From Salegentibacter holothuriorum (GTDB taxonomy: Bacteria; Bacteroidota; Bacteroidia; Flavobacteriales; Flavobacteriaceae): 64,000 nucleotides of DNA. Position numbers and translations under genes: made by a program. A model generated the notes under the pieces. That model did not search any database and was not told the DNA's origin. It saw only the letters and a list, made by a program, of their open reading frames with translations. The stretch spans positions 496,001-560,000 of the forward strand of contig NZ_FUYY01000002.1 in the NCBI RefSeq assembly GCF_900168045.1. The letters are read 5' to 3'. Shown piece after piece: positions 26,372 to 35,057 of this stretch; the stretch's first letter is position 1; every line of letters begins with the position of its first letter.

Positions 26372-28558
26372 TTAATCTTCCTTTTTACCAATTAAGGTAA
26401 AATCTAAGTGTCTTTTCACTAAATCGGCATTTTTTACTTTTACAATTACTTCGTCTCCAAGCTGATAAACCTTTTTAGTTTTTCTACCTACAATTGCATA
26501 ATTATCTGTATCAAAATCAAAATGATCACCCTTAATATCTCGCAGGCGAATCATTCCTTCACATTTATTATCTACAATTTCCACAAAAATTCCGAAATCT
26601 GTTACCCCTGAAATCACTCCAACAAATTCTTTATCCTGGTGATCTTGCATAAATTTCACCTGCATGTATTTAATAGAATCTCTTTCGGCACTAGAAGAAA
26701 GACCTTCCATTTCACTACTGTGGTGACATTTTTCGTCATATTCATCTTCTTTGGCAGAAGGCTGACCGTCCAGATAACGCTGCAGTAATCTATGCACCAT
26801 CACATCTGGATATCTTCTAATTGGCGAGGTAAAATGTGAGTAATAATCGAAAGCTAAGCCATAATGACCAATATTTTCGGTGCCATAATAAGCTTTACTC
26901 ATAGTTCTAATAGCAAGCGTATCTACTAAATTTTGTTCTTTTTTTCCCTGTACATCCTGAAGCAATTGATTTAAAGATGAAGATACCGTTTTCCTGTTTT
27001 TAAGGTTTAAACCGTGCCCAAATCTGGAAACCAAACTATTTAAAGAAACCAGTTTTTCTTCATCGGGTTCATCATGACAACGATAAATAAAGGTTTTCTT
27101 TTCATCTCTTTTTCCTATGAATTCAGCCACTTTTCGGTTAGCTAAAAGCATAAATTCTTCAATAAGTTTATTGGCATCCTGAGCCGTTTTAAAGTAAACG
27201 CCAACAGGTTCATTTTCTTCATCCAATTGAAATTTAACTTCCACTTTATCAAAAGAAATAGCCCCCTGACGCATTCTTGCCGAACGCATCTTTTTGGCCA
27301 TTTTATCCATTGTTAATACCGCTTCAACAATTTCATCTTTAACCGTATAAGCCTTTTCCTGTATAGAGATCTCTTCAGGAATATCTCCTTTTCCGGTTTC
27401 AATTATTTGTTGCGCCTCTTCATAAGCAAATCTAGCGTCAGAATACGTAACCGTTCTCCCGAACCACTCATTTACCACCTTTGTATTTTTATCTATTTCA
27501 AAAACCGCAGAAAAAGTATATTTTTCTTCATTAGGCCTTAAAGAACAGGCATTGTTAGAAAGCACCTCTGGCAACATTGGGACTACCCTATCTACAAGGT
27601 AAACTGAAGTTGCACGCTCGTAAGCCTCGTCGTCTAAAACAGTTCCGGGTTGCAAATAATGTGAAACATCGGCAATATGAATTCCAACTTCCACATTTCC
27701 GTTTTCCAATTTTTGAAAACTTAAGGCATCGTCAAAATCTTTAGCATCTGCCGGATCTATGGTAAAAGTTAAAACATCGCGCATATCACGACGCTTTTTA
27801 ATTTCTTCCGGCTGAATTGAAGTATCTATCTGATTTGCAAATTCTTCTATTTCGCTTGGAAATTCGTGCGGCAAACCATATTGTGCCAGGATAGAGTGAA
27901 TTTCGGTATGATGTTCACCAGGGGTACCCAATACCTGAATAACTTTACCAAAAGGAGAATCGGCTTTTTCTGGCCATTCTTCCAATTCAACCACTACTTT
28001 ATCACCATCTTTTGCTTCACCCATTTTGTTCTTCTGAACAAAAATATCGGTATACATTTTTGGGTCTCCAATAACCACAAAACCAAAATCTTTTTGCATA
28101 TCAAGAACCCCAACAAATTCGGTTCTTTTTCGCTTTAAAATTTTAGTTACTTCTCCTTCAGATTTTTTATTGCGCTTTCGGTTATAAATATAAATTTCTA
28201 CTTCATCACCATTAAACGCTGTGTTTAGATCTCGTGGTGAGATAAAGACGTCATCTTCTAATTCGTCTACCATGGCATAGGCATAACCTTTTGTGGTCAT
28301 ATCTAGCACTGCACGGTAATAATCGTTGCTTTTAACTATTTTAAATTTTCCACGCCCTTCTTCTTCAATTTCCTTTTTTCCAGCTAATTGGGCTAATTTC
28401 TTAATAATATTATTTCTACTTGTAGCATCATTAACGCCAAGCTTAGCTGCTATTTGTTTATGATTAAATGTTTTTCCTGATTCCTTTCTAAGGATATCTA
28501 AAATACTTTTGGAAAGATTACCCTGGTGTTGGGATTTGTTTTTATTCTTTTTACTCAT
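26372..28558 (-). CDS. rnr: Ribonuclease R
   Basis: A 728-residue 3'-5' exoribonuclease that degrades structured RNA. Order: N-terminal winged helix (about 15-75), cold-shock domains (about 80-240), catalytic RNB domain (about 255-590) with TIDPADAKDFDDALSF giving the metal-binding aspartates and FTSPIRRYPDVMVHRLLQRYL, then an S1 domain (about 630-715). Typical length. No exact TAnnTTTG lies before its ATG. It begins the rnr/head-GIN pair and faces the AT-rich stretch that I propose as oriC. Confidence 0.97.
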   Translation of the reverse strand: MSKKNKNKSQHQGNLSKSILDILRKESGKTFNHKQIAAKLGVNDATSRNNIIKKLAQLAGKKEIEEEGRGKFKIVKSNDYYRAVLDMTTKGYAYAMVDELEDDVFISPRDLNTAFNGDEVEIYIYNRKRNKKSEGEVTKILKRKRTEFVGVLDMQKDFGFVVIGDPKMYTDIFVQKNKMGEAKDGDKVVVELEEWPEKADSPFGKVIQVLGTPGEHHTEIHSILAQYGLPHEFPSEIEEFANQIDTSIQPEEIKKRRDMRDVLTFTIDPADAKDFDDALSFQKLENGNVEVGIHIADVSHYLQPGTVLDDEAYERATSVYLVDRVVPMLPEVLSNNACSLRPNEEKYTFSAVFEIDKNTKVVNEWFGRTVTYSDARFAYEEAQQIIETGKGDIPEEISIQEKAYTVKDEIVEAVLTMDKMAKKMRSARMRQGAISFDKVEVKFQLDEENEPVGVYFKTAQDANKLIEEFMLLANRKVAEFIGKRDEKKTFIYRCHDEPDEEKLVSLNSLVSRFGHGLNLKNRKTVSSSLNQLLQDVQGKKEQNLVDTLAIRTMSKAYYGTENIGHYGLAFDYYSHFTSPIRRYPDVMVHRLLQRYLDGQPSAKEDEYDEKCHHSSEMEGLSSSAERDSIKYMQVKFMQDHQDKEFVGVISGVTDFGIFVEIVDNKCEGMIRLRDIKGDHFDFDTDNYAIVGRKTKKVYQLGDEVIVKVKNADLVKRHLDFTLIGKKED

Positions 28559-28822
28559 TTCAATATTTAAAGTATAAAATTACGGCTTCTGCCTTACATG
28601 ACATCTATTTGACATTAAAGTTTTGTTAAGCGGTCTGAAAATTATCTTATTATAAAAAAATTTCACATTTACTTAACATTAAATAAAACCTAGGTGAAAA
28701 CCCTTAATTCGTGTTTATCAGCGATTAAGAAAACCCTGAATACTTAATTTTTTCTTAATTTTAATTTAAGCTTAATAGCCCTCTTTAATTCCATCTTTGT
28801 AAGACTTAATAATCTAATTGCT

Positions 28823-29005
28823 ATGGATAAAGCTAAAAGGATATCGCTTATTTTTTTCCTTATTTTTCTTTTTGGATTAATAGGATTTATAATGTCTATA
28901 AATCTTACTTTAAATAAAAAAACTAAAGTTGATGTAAAATCTGCTCAACTTTATATGGATGAACAATTAACTTATTCAGAAGGTTCTTTTTTTTATTTAA
29001 ACTAG
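28823..29005 (+). CDS. Possible small membrane protein
   Basis: A 60-codon frame, MDKAKRISLIFFLIFLFGL.., with one strong membrane segment (about residues 8-28) between charged ends. A near-consensus -7 (CATCTTTG, one mismatch) ends 23 bp before the ATG. It stands alone inside the AT-rich interval, where hydrophobic frames arise easily, and I know no family for it. It could be a real short transmembrane protein or chance. Confidence 0.3.
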   Translation: MDKAKRISLIFFLIFLFGLIGFIMSINLTLNKKTKVDVKSAQLYMDEQLTYSEGSFFYLN

Positions 29006-29552
29006 CATAAACTACTGTATTAAAGGTTCTTAAAGATTTTTATTTAGAAAATTAAAGAAATCTAAATTAGACTTTATTCATTCCCAGACTTTTAAATATT
29101 TTAGAATTTTAAATGAGGAATCTAAATCTCAAATTTTAATTCTAGAAGATAGTAGTCAATGTTATTAACATTATATATAATTATCTTTTTTTCTTCTTTT
29201 TATAAAAATTAAAACTGATGGTTATTATAGCTTGTTAACTTGTAGAACAATTTTTTTGAGGTTTTCTTGGTTTTTAAGTTAGCTTAGTTTGATAACAAGT
29301 TATTAACATACTTCTAAAGTTCTAAAGAACTGGAAATCTTACTATTTTAATATTTACTTAACAAAACTTGATAACCGAATCTTAATATCTATTCGGTATA
29401 AGTGTAATTAAAATTAATGTTTATAACCTGTTTTTATATGCTGATAACTTCTCTAAAAATAACAGACTTATAATTTGATTTACTCAGGGATATTTTGCTA
29501 TTGAAATTTATATTGGATACTACAAATAAGTTTCTCAGTTTCTCATCAATGC

Positions 29553-29561
29553 TTATCCACA
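29553..29561 (+). other. DnaA box (TTATCCACA)
   Basis: Perfect match to the strong DnaA-binding 9-mer within the intergenic AT-rich region. A single box is not proof of an origin. Confidence 0.5.
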
Positions 29562-29650
29562 ATGCTATGTCAATACTAAAGCCTTGATTTATAAGCTTAT
29601 TTAAAAAGTAATTAACAATTGAAAATTGTAGTGTTACTAAGTGGTTTTTT

Positions 29651-29658
29651 TACCTTTG
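29651..29658 (+). promoter_or_regulatory. -7 promoter element (TACCTTTG) of rpiB
   Basis: Exact TAnnTTTG, 20 bp before the ATG chosen at 29679; supports that start over the longer frame from 29619. Confidence 0.6.
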
Positions 29659-29678
29659 TTGCAGCTAAAACTTTAATT

Positions 29679-30113
29679 ATGAAAATTGCAATAGGAAACG
29701 ATCATGCCGGTACCGGATACAAGAAAAAAGTTGTTGATTACCTTAAAAACAAGGGTATAGAAGTTATTAACTATGGTACTAATAGTGATGATAGTGTAGA
29801 TTATCCAGATTTTGTACATCCCGTAGCAAATGATGTTCAAAACCAAAAAGTAGATTTTGGAATTATTATTTGTGGAAGTGGAAACGGTGCAAATATGACT
29901 GCTAATAAACACCAGAGTGTTCGCTCTGCTTTATGTTGGAATGGTGAGATCACTAAACTAGCTAGAGAGCACAATAATGCCAATATATTGAGTATCCCAG
30001 CCAGGTTTGTTTCAGAACACCAGGCAGTAGATATGGTTAAAATTTTTCTTGAAACTTCTTTTGAAGGAGGAAGACATCAAAAACGAGTAGATAAGATTCC
30101 GGTTGAAAATTAA
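29679..30113 (+). CDS. rpiB: Ribose 5-phosphate isomerase B
   Basis: A 144-residue enzyme of the LacAB/RpiB family interconverting ribose-5-P and ribulose-5-P. The ATG at 29679 gives MKIAIGNDHAGTGYKKKV, the family start; the in-frame extension to 29619 lies over the promoter. Motifs: GNDHAG, VDYPDFV, GIIICGSGNGANMTANKH (catalytic-site loop around residues 64-81) and SALCWN. RpiA is not in the window. Full length. Confidence 0.94.
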   Translation: MKIAIGNDHAGTGYKKKVVDYLKNKGIEVINYGTNSDDSVDYPDFVHPVANDVQNQKVDFGIIICGSGNGANMTANKHQSVRSALCWNGEITKLAREHNNANILSIPARFVSEHQAVDMVKIFLETSFEGGRHQKRVDKIPVEN

Positions 30114-30133
30114 ACCAATATTTTACTATAATT

Positions 30134-30261
30134 GAGACTGTCTGAAAAGTATAGTTTCGTTAATCTGGACTTGTTTCAGCTCCTATCCTGTTTTGAATAT
30201 CAACAACTTAGATTCTGAAATGAATTTAGAATGACGATTAAAAAACTTTTCAAACAGTCTC
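30134..30261. repeat. Dispersed hairpin repeat, family A, copy 3
   Basis: Outer arms GAGACTGTCTGAAAAGT (30134-30150) and ACTTTTCAAACAGTCTC (30245-30261) pair with one mismatch. ATTCTGAAATGAATTTAGAAT lies within. It separates the tandem genes rpiB and GNAT. Confidence 0.75.
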
Positions 30262-30300
30262 TTTATTTTTATAATCTCAACAGATATTCATTAGAAAAAT

Positions 30301-30738
30301 ATGGAAATCCTTATTAAAAATTTCAATGAACTTAGTCTTGAAGAGCTTTACCAAATCTTACAACTTCGGTCTGAAGTTTTTGTAGTAGAGCAGGATTGTG
30401 TTTACCAGGATATAGATGGTAAAGATCAAAATGCACTACACATTTTAGGAGTTAAGGATGGGAAAGTAGTTGCCTATACACGTTGTTTTAATAAAGGTTT
30501 TTATTTTGAGGAAGCTGCAATTGGCCGGGTTGTGGTTAAAGAATCTGAACGTAAAAATGCTTATGGTCATCTTATTCTAAAAGCTTCACTAAAAGCGATT
30601 AAAGAGCGTTTTAAAACCGATAATATCAAGCTTTCTGCTCAACAATATTTAACCGATTTCTACGAAAGCCATGGTTTTATGCAAATAGGCGAAGGATATC
30701 TTGAAGATGGAATTCCGCATATTGCAATGATTAAATAA
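30301..30738 (+). CDS. GNAT family N-acetyltransferase (ElaA-like)
   Basis: A 145-residue protein with the ElaA subgroup features: LEELYQILQLRSEVFVVEQDCVYQD at the start, DGKDQNALHILG, and the acetyl-CoA loop AIGRVVVKESERKNAYGHLI (about residues 75-95), then SAQQYLTDFYESHGF. The substrate is unknown in this family. It is monocistronic, directly after the repeat that separates it from rpiB; no promoter element matches exactly. Confidence 0.88.
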   Translation: MEILIKNFNELSLEELYQILQLRSEVFVVEQDCVYQDIDGKDQNALHILGVKDGKVVAYTRCFNKGFYFEEAAIGRVVVKESERKNAYGHLILKASLKAIKERFKTDNIKLSAQQYLTDFYESHGFMQIGEGYLEDGIPHIAMIK

Positions 30739-30795
30739 ACACTTTATAACCCAGTTTCAAAATTTTTCTGTAATACCTGGTTAGGTACAATTGAG

Positions 30796-32430
30796 TTAAT
30801 TTAAAATTTGTGAATAACGCTGGGTATCTTTTAAAATAGATTTAGCCTCTAAGATTTCAGGATTGTTTTCAACATAGTATTCATACAAGCCTTCTTTATA
30901 AAAGTAGCGTTTAATAATCTCATCGGTTAGAATGCTTACTATTTCGTGTTTCTTTTCATCTAATTCTTTCTTTTTTTGTGCCTCAATTTCAGTGGAAATA
31001 CTTTTATAATGATCTAGAATATCCTGTTCATAACCTTCTTTTGAAGCCATAGCAAGCAGTTCTTCAAGTTCCTGTTCTGTAGCGGTTTTATAGTGGAAAT
31101 TAGAAGTTTTTAAGAAGGATTTAAAATTGTTAAAATCTTCCGCTGTAAATTCAAACGATTCAGGATTTTTTAAATCATTATTATAGTAATATTCGGTAGC
31201 AAAATCAAAAATTGCATTCTGCGCCAACAGCGCATTGGTAATACTACTGTATTCTGAAGTTTCCAGTTTTACATCGGGAGATATTCCGCCACCATCAAAA
31301 ACACTACGACCATTTCGGGTTTTAAACTCATTGTAATCTTCTACAGCTCTTTTAATCGCCTTACCATCTTGATCCCTTTCGGCATAATTTAAAGCCTGTA
31401 TGCATCTTCCGCTTGGCGTATAATACCTTGAAATTGTAATTTTAAGTTGGGTGCCGTAGGCGAGTTCTTTAGGTCGTTGTACAAGGCCTTTTCCAAAACT
31501 TCTGGCACCTACTACCACTCCTCTATCTAAATCCTGAATAGCTCCAGCTACGATCTCGCTGGCCGAAGCACTACGACCATTGACTAAAACCACTAAGGGA
31601 ATTTGCGTATCTATAGGTTCTTTTTGGGTTTGATAAGCTTTATTGTATTTCTCAATTACAGATTTTGTAGTGGTAATCAATTCGCCTTTTGGTAAGAAAA
31701 TATTACTCACATTTATGGCTTCTGTTAATAAACCACCGGGATTTCCGCGTAGATCTAAAATAATTTCCTTTGCTCCCTGGTTTTTTAAATCTTTTAAAGC
31801 TCTAATTGTTTCTGATGAAGCTTTGGCGTTAAAGCGGGAAAGTACAATATATCCGGTTTTTTCATCTAAAAGTTCATAAAAAGGAACTGCTTTTAATTTA
31901 ATGGCGCTTCGGGTAAGTTGGGTTGTTTTTATTTCTCCCTGACGTTTATATTTTAGATTGATTTCAGAATCTGCATAACCATTTAGTAACTCTGCAATAT
32001 CTTCGCTATAGTCTGCTACTTTTATTCCTTCAACTTCAATAATTTCATCCCCGGCTTTTAAACCGGCTTTATCTGCGGGATAATTTTTATAGGGTTCCAT
32101 AATTAACAACGTATTGTCAATAACCTGCACAGTAGCGCCTATACCGGTGTATTCCCCGGCATTATTTATCCTTGCCGCTTCTACATCCTGCTCGTTCCAG
32201 TAATTGGTATAAGGATCTAAATCTGCCAGCATTGCCTTAATTGCAGTATCCATTAAAGCCGCAGGATTGGTTTCATCAACATAGTTCATGTTGATTTCTT
32301 TAAAAAGCGTGGTAAAGATTTCAATTTGTTTAGCTATTTCAAAGAAATCAGACTTAAAACCGAAACTGGTAAATATAAGGGTGACACCTAGCGTAACTAG
32401 AGCAATTTTTTTGGCGAGTTTCTTTTTCAT
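30796..32430 (-). CDS. C-terminal processing peptidase (S41 family, CtpA-like)
   Basis: Start ATG 32430 (MKKKLAKKIALVTLGV) is preferred; a TTG two codons earlier is less likely. 544 residues: signal anchor (about 4-25), N-terminal helices, PDZ domain near 85-165 (AGLKAGDEIIEVEGIKV), and the S41 core with catalytic serine in VNGRSASASEIVAG and lysine in ARSFGKGLVQ. Ends with a long helical region. Acts in the periplasm on specific protein tails. It follows rnpA by 32 bp, so the two may share a transcript. Confidence 0.93.
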   Translation of the reverse strand: MKKKLAKKIALVTLGVTLIFTSFGFKSDFFEIAKQIEIFTTLFKEINMNYVDETNPAALMDTAIKAMLADLDPYTNYWNEQDVEAARINNAGEYTGIGATVQVIDNTLLIMEPYKNYPADKAGLKAGDEIIEVEGIKVADYSEDIAELLNGYADSEINLKYKRQGEIKTTQLTRSAIKLKAVPFYELLDEKTGYIVLSRFNAKASSETIRALKDLKNQGAKEIILDLRGNPGGLLTEAINVSNIFLPKGELITTTKSVIEKYNKAYQTQKEPIDTQIPLVVLVNGRSASASEIVAGAIQDLDRGVVVGARSFGKGLVQRPKELAYGTQLKITISRYYTPSGRCIQALNYAERDQDGKAIKRAVEDYNEFKTRNGRSVFDGGGISPDVKLETSEYSSITNALLAQNAIFDFATEYYYNNDLKNPESFEFTAEDFNNFKSFLKTSNFHYKTATEQELEELLAMASKEGYEQDILDHYKSISTEIEAQKKKELDEKKHEIVSILTDEIIKRYFYKEGLYEYYVENNPEILEAKSILKDTQRYSQILN

Positions 32431-32462
32431 TTTCAATTTTTTAAGCCGATAATATAGAAAGA

Positions 32463-32843
32463 TCAGTGTTGTTTCTTTTCTTCTTCCCTAAACTTCTCCA
32501 TCACTTTTATCATTGCCTTATTTAGTTCTTCAAGACTAATTTCATCTCTGGAAATGTAAATAAACATCAGAGCATAAGGTTTTGATAAATCACTGGTTAC
32601 AAGATACTTGTTTTTTCTGAAAGCTTCCCGCATCAATCTTTTAATACGATTGCGGCCGACAGCGGTTTTTACCAATTTTTTTGGAACTGAAACTCCGGTT
32701 TTAAAATTGCTAATTTCTGGGTTGGTTATGGGAAGATAGATGAGTTTTAGCGGATATTTTTTAACCGACTTTCCTTCCTGAAATAATATATCTATGAGCT
32801 TTTTGCTCTTTAATTTTTCGTCTTTTCCAAAACTTTGATCCAT
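32463..32843 (-). CDS. rnpA: Ribonuclease P protein component
   Basis: A 126-residue basic protein that helps the RNase P RNA trim pre-tRNA 5' ends. The family signature is GRNRIKRLMREAFR near residues 70-83, with KLKSKKLIDILFQEGKSVKKYPLKL ahead. Usually found beside rpmH and dnaA near oriC; here the neighbours are a C-terminal peptidase and M1 peptidase, so the classic rpmH partner is absent. A -7 element ends only 4 bp before the ATG, hinting at a leaderless mRNA. Confidence 0.94.
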   Translation of the reverse strand: MDQSFGKDEKLKSKKLIDILFQEGKSVKKYPLKLIYLPITNPEISNFKTGVSVPKKLVKTAVGRNRIKRLMREAFRKNKYLVTSDLSKPYALMFIYISRDEISLEELNKAMIKVMEKFREEEKKQH

Positions 32844-32847
32844 ACTT

Positions 32848-32855
32848 CAAAAGTA
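32848..32855 (-). promoter_or_regulatory. -7 promoter element (TACTTTTG) of rnpA
   Basis: Minus strand TACTTTTG, exact TAnnTTTG, 4 bp ahead of ATG 32843. Confidence 0.5.
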
Positions 32856-32933
32856 AGCATAGTTTTAAGTTCTCTGTAAAAAATTTTAAGTGGAAATAAA
32901 TGGAATAACAAGCTATAAGGATTGAATTATATC

Positions 32934-32996
32934 CGTCAACCTGAACTTGTTTCAGGTTCTAACAGACTTAGATTCTGAAATAAATTCAGAATGACG
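32934..32996. repeat. Dispersed hairpin repeat, family A, copy 4
   Basis: CGTCAACCTGAACTTGTTTCAGG and ATTCTGAAATAAATTCAGAAT arranged as in copy 2; ends with ATGACG. It precedes the M1 terminator. Confidence 0.7.
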
Positions 32997-33018
32997 ATAG
33001 GAAAACTGATATAAAAAA

Positions 33019-33051
33019 AGACCTCACAGGTTTCAAAAACCTGTGAGGTCT
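33019..33051 (-). terminator. Terminator of the M1 peptidase gene
   Basis: Perfect 15-bp arms AGACCTCACAGGTTT and AAACCTGTGAGGTCT around a 3-base loop. On the minus strand the hairpin is followed by seven T, so it ends the M1 gene (stop 33073). Confidence 0.9.
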
Positions 33052-33072
33052 AAATTCTAATGTGGAAAAATA

Positions 33073-34926
33073 TTACTCCTGTTCTTCTTCCTGTGTAGAA
33101 GCGTCTTCGGCAGTATAAAGGTTGTTATCTCTATTAACATCCGCCATTAATTGAGATTCGTCTATTTCTATACTTTCTATCTCACTAAGTGGTTTATCTA
33201 TTTTTAGATCGTAAGTTGGACGCGCCCAGGCCCAATCTTCTGCTACGGTCCAATTCTCGTGTTCTGGAGATTTTTCCCAACGCATCATTTGCAATGGAAT
33301 ATAAATCATTTCTTCTTCCCCATTGCTGTAACGCACGGTAATATCTAAGGGCATTGGCATCAGGTTTTGGCGCTCTAAAGTTACTTTAGTTGAATTATCA
33401 TCTGCTTCGGTAACTTCTTTAATTCTATAATCTATCTTAGCGGTAGTACGAGTCCAATCGTTTAAATACCAGTCTAATTCTGCTCCCGAAACTTTCTCTG
33501 CAATTCTAATAAAATCGTTTGGGGTTGGGTGTTTAAATTTCCATTCATCGTAATAGCGTTTTAGGGTTTTATCTAAATTCTCTTTCCCTATAACATAGCC
33601 TAATTGCGCAAGGAAAACCGCACCTTTAGAATAAGCAGCAGCTCCATAAGCGGCGTTTAAATTATAACGATCTGCCTGAGTAGTTTGTGGTTGTTCAACC
33701 CCAGAATTTGCTAATTGTAAATAACCGCGGTAAGAACCGGTGTATGGATTTTCGGCATAAGTTTCCATTACCTGGTTCATTGCAGCGCTGGAAATATAAC
33801 TGGTAAAACCTTCGTCCATCCACTCGTGCTTGCTTTCGTTTGTAGCCATTAAATGCTGAAACCAGGCGTGTGCCAATTCGTGAGAAGTTACACCTACCAG
33901 GCTTCCAAAGCTACGTTCTCCCGTGATTAATGTTATCATGGCATATTCCATTCCGCCATCTCCCCCTTGCGCAACGGTATATTGATCCCAGGGATATGGA
34001 CCTATGTTTTCATTAAAAAACAACAATAATGCTTCAGTTTTTTCCTGAAGATTTTTCCAGTTTTCTTTTATTTCATCGTTGTCTTTATAGAAAAAGTGAA
34101 GTACAGTTCCGTCTGCAGCAGTTCTTTTATCGTGAATATATTCAGGATCTGCTGCCCATGTAAAATCGTGTACTTTTGGCGCTACAAAATGCCAGGTGTG
34201 GGTATCACCTTTCGCTTTAACCTCTTTATCAGAATAACCATGACCAATCTCATCTGGATTTTGAAGATATCCTGAAGCGGCAACGGTATAATCTTTATCA
34301 AGAGTAAGTTTTACATCAAAATCTCCCCATACCCCATGAAACTCACGGCCTATATAAGGTGCTGCGTGCCATCCTTCAAAATCATATTCTGCCATTTTAG
34401 GAAACCACTGGCTCATAGAAAGTGCTACACCTTCTGAGCTGTTTCTTCCTGAACGGCGAACTTGTTCCGGTACCTGGCCTTCAAATTCCATCTTAAAAGT
34501 GGCTTTTTCTCCCGGTAGAATAGCCTCGTCCAACTCTACTTCCAATACAGTACCTACTTCTTCATAAGAAAGTTTGTTACCTTTTTGATCAAGACTTGAG
34601 ACTCTTAAATAGCCTTGTTCTTCTTCGCTTAATTTAGAAATACGGTCTCCTACTCTCCTATCGGGATCATTAATAGTCCTGGACCTAACATCCATTTCGC
34701 TTCCAGGTTGAAAAGCATTAAAGTACAGGTGGAAAAATACACGATCTAAAGTATCGGGAGAATTGTTGGTGTACACCAATTCCTGAGTACCGGTATATTG
34801 AAAATTTTCAACATTCATATCTACCTCCATCTTGTAGTCTACGTGCTGTTGCCAGTAGTTGGTGTTATTTTGTGCACTGGCCAGGGAGGTTGCAATAAGA
34901 GCCAGACTTAATAATAATTTCTTCAT
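33073..34926 (-). CDS. M1 family metallopeptidase (gluzincin aminopeptidase)
   Basis: A 617-residue exported aminopeptidase: signal peptide to about Ala18 (MKKLLLSLALIATSLASAQ), N-terminal beta-domain, then the M1 domain with the substrate motif GGMEYAM (residues 324-330) and zinc motif H349-E350-x2-H353-x18-E372 (SHELAHAWFQH ... DEGFTSY). Acid-rich C-terminal tail. It would clip peptides in the periplasm or outside. A family B repeat lies just upstream of its start. All zinc ligands and the general base are present, so it should be active. Confidence 0.95.
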   Translation of the reverse strand: MKKLLLSLALIATSLASAQNNTNYWQQHVDYKMEVDMNVENFQYTGTQELVYTNNSPDTLDRVFFHLYFNAFQPGSEMDVRSRTINDPDRRVGDRISKLSEEEQGYLRVSSLDQKGNKLSYEEVGTVLEVELDEAILPGEKATFKMEFEGQVPEQVRRSGRNSSEGVALSMSQWFPKMAEYDFEGWHAAPYIGREFHGVWGDFDVKLTLDKDYTVAASGYLQNPDEIGHGYSDKEVKAKGDTHTWHFVAPKVHDFTWAADPEYIHDKRTAADGTVLHFFYKDNDEIKENWKNLQEKTEALLLFFNENIGPYPWDQYTVAQGGDGGMEYAMITLITGERSFGSLVGVTSHELAHAWFQHLMATNESKHEWMDEGFTSYISSAAMNQVMETYAENPYTGSYRGYLQLANSGVEQPQTTQADRYNLNAAYGAAAYSKGAVFLAQLGYVIGKENLDKTLKRYYDEWKFKHPTPNDFIRIAEKVSGAELDWYLNDWTRTTAKIDYRIKEVTEADDNSTKVTLERQNLMPMPLDITVRYSNGEEEMIYIPLQMMRWEKSPEHENWTVAEDWAWARPTYDLKIDKPLSEIESIEIDESQLMADVNRDNNLYTAEDASTQEEEQE

Positions 34927-34956
34927 TTAATTGTGGTTTTTATGATCAAAATATTA

Positions 34957-35050
34957 CTCGATAATCGAGATTTAAATGCTCCGAGGCTTGCCTCGAAATT
35001 GAAATATTTTTACCTATTTATGCCTCGTGGCTTGCACAGAGGTAGTTTAC
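34957..35050 (-). repeat. Family B repeat, copy 3 (ends in CTCGATTATCGAG)
   Basis: Read on the minus strand: AAGTAAACTACCTCTGTGCAAG.. through GAGGCAAGCCTCGGAGC to ATTTAAATCTCGATTATCGAG. The perfect palindrome CTCGATAATCGAG spans 34957-34969 (reading plus). The M1 start follows 30 bp later. This is the most complete copy. Confidence 0.65.
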
Positions 35051-35057
35051 TTAAATT

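Larger units (their letters stand above)
28559..29678. other. AT-rich 1.1-kb intergenic stretch, candidate oriC
   Basis: The longest gap of the window, very AT-rich and holding at most one small weak ORF (28823-29005). It contains a perfect DnaA box TTATCCACA at 29553-29561 and TTATTAACA twice (29162-29170 and 29300-29308), plus several TTGATAAC-type words near 29290, 29368 and 29440. rnpA is 3 kb right and mnmG with parS sites is 15 kb left, both often origin-proximal. This is inference: isolated TTATnCACA words also occur inside holB and the DUF4837 gene. Confidence 0.45.
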
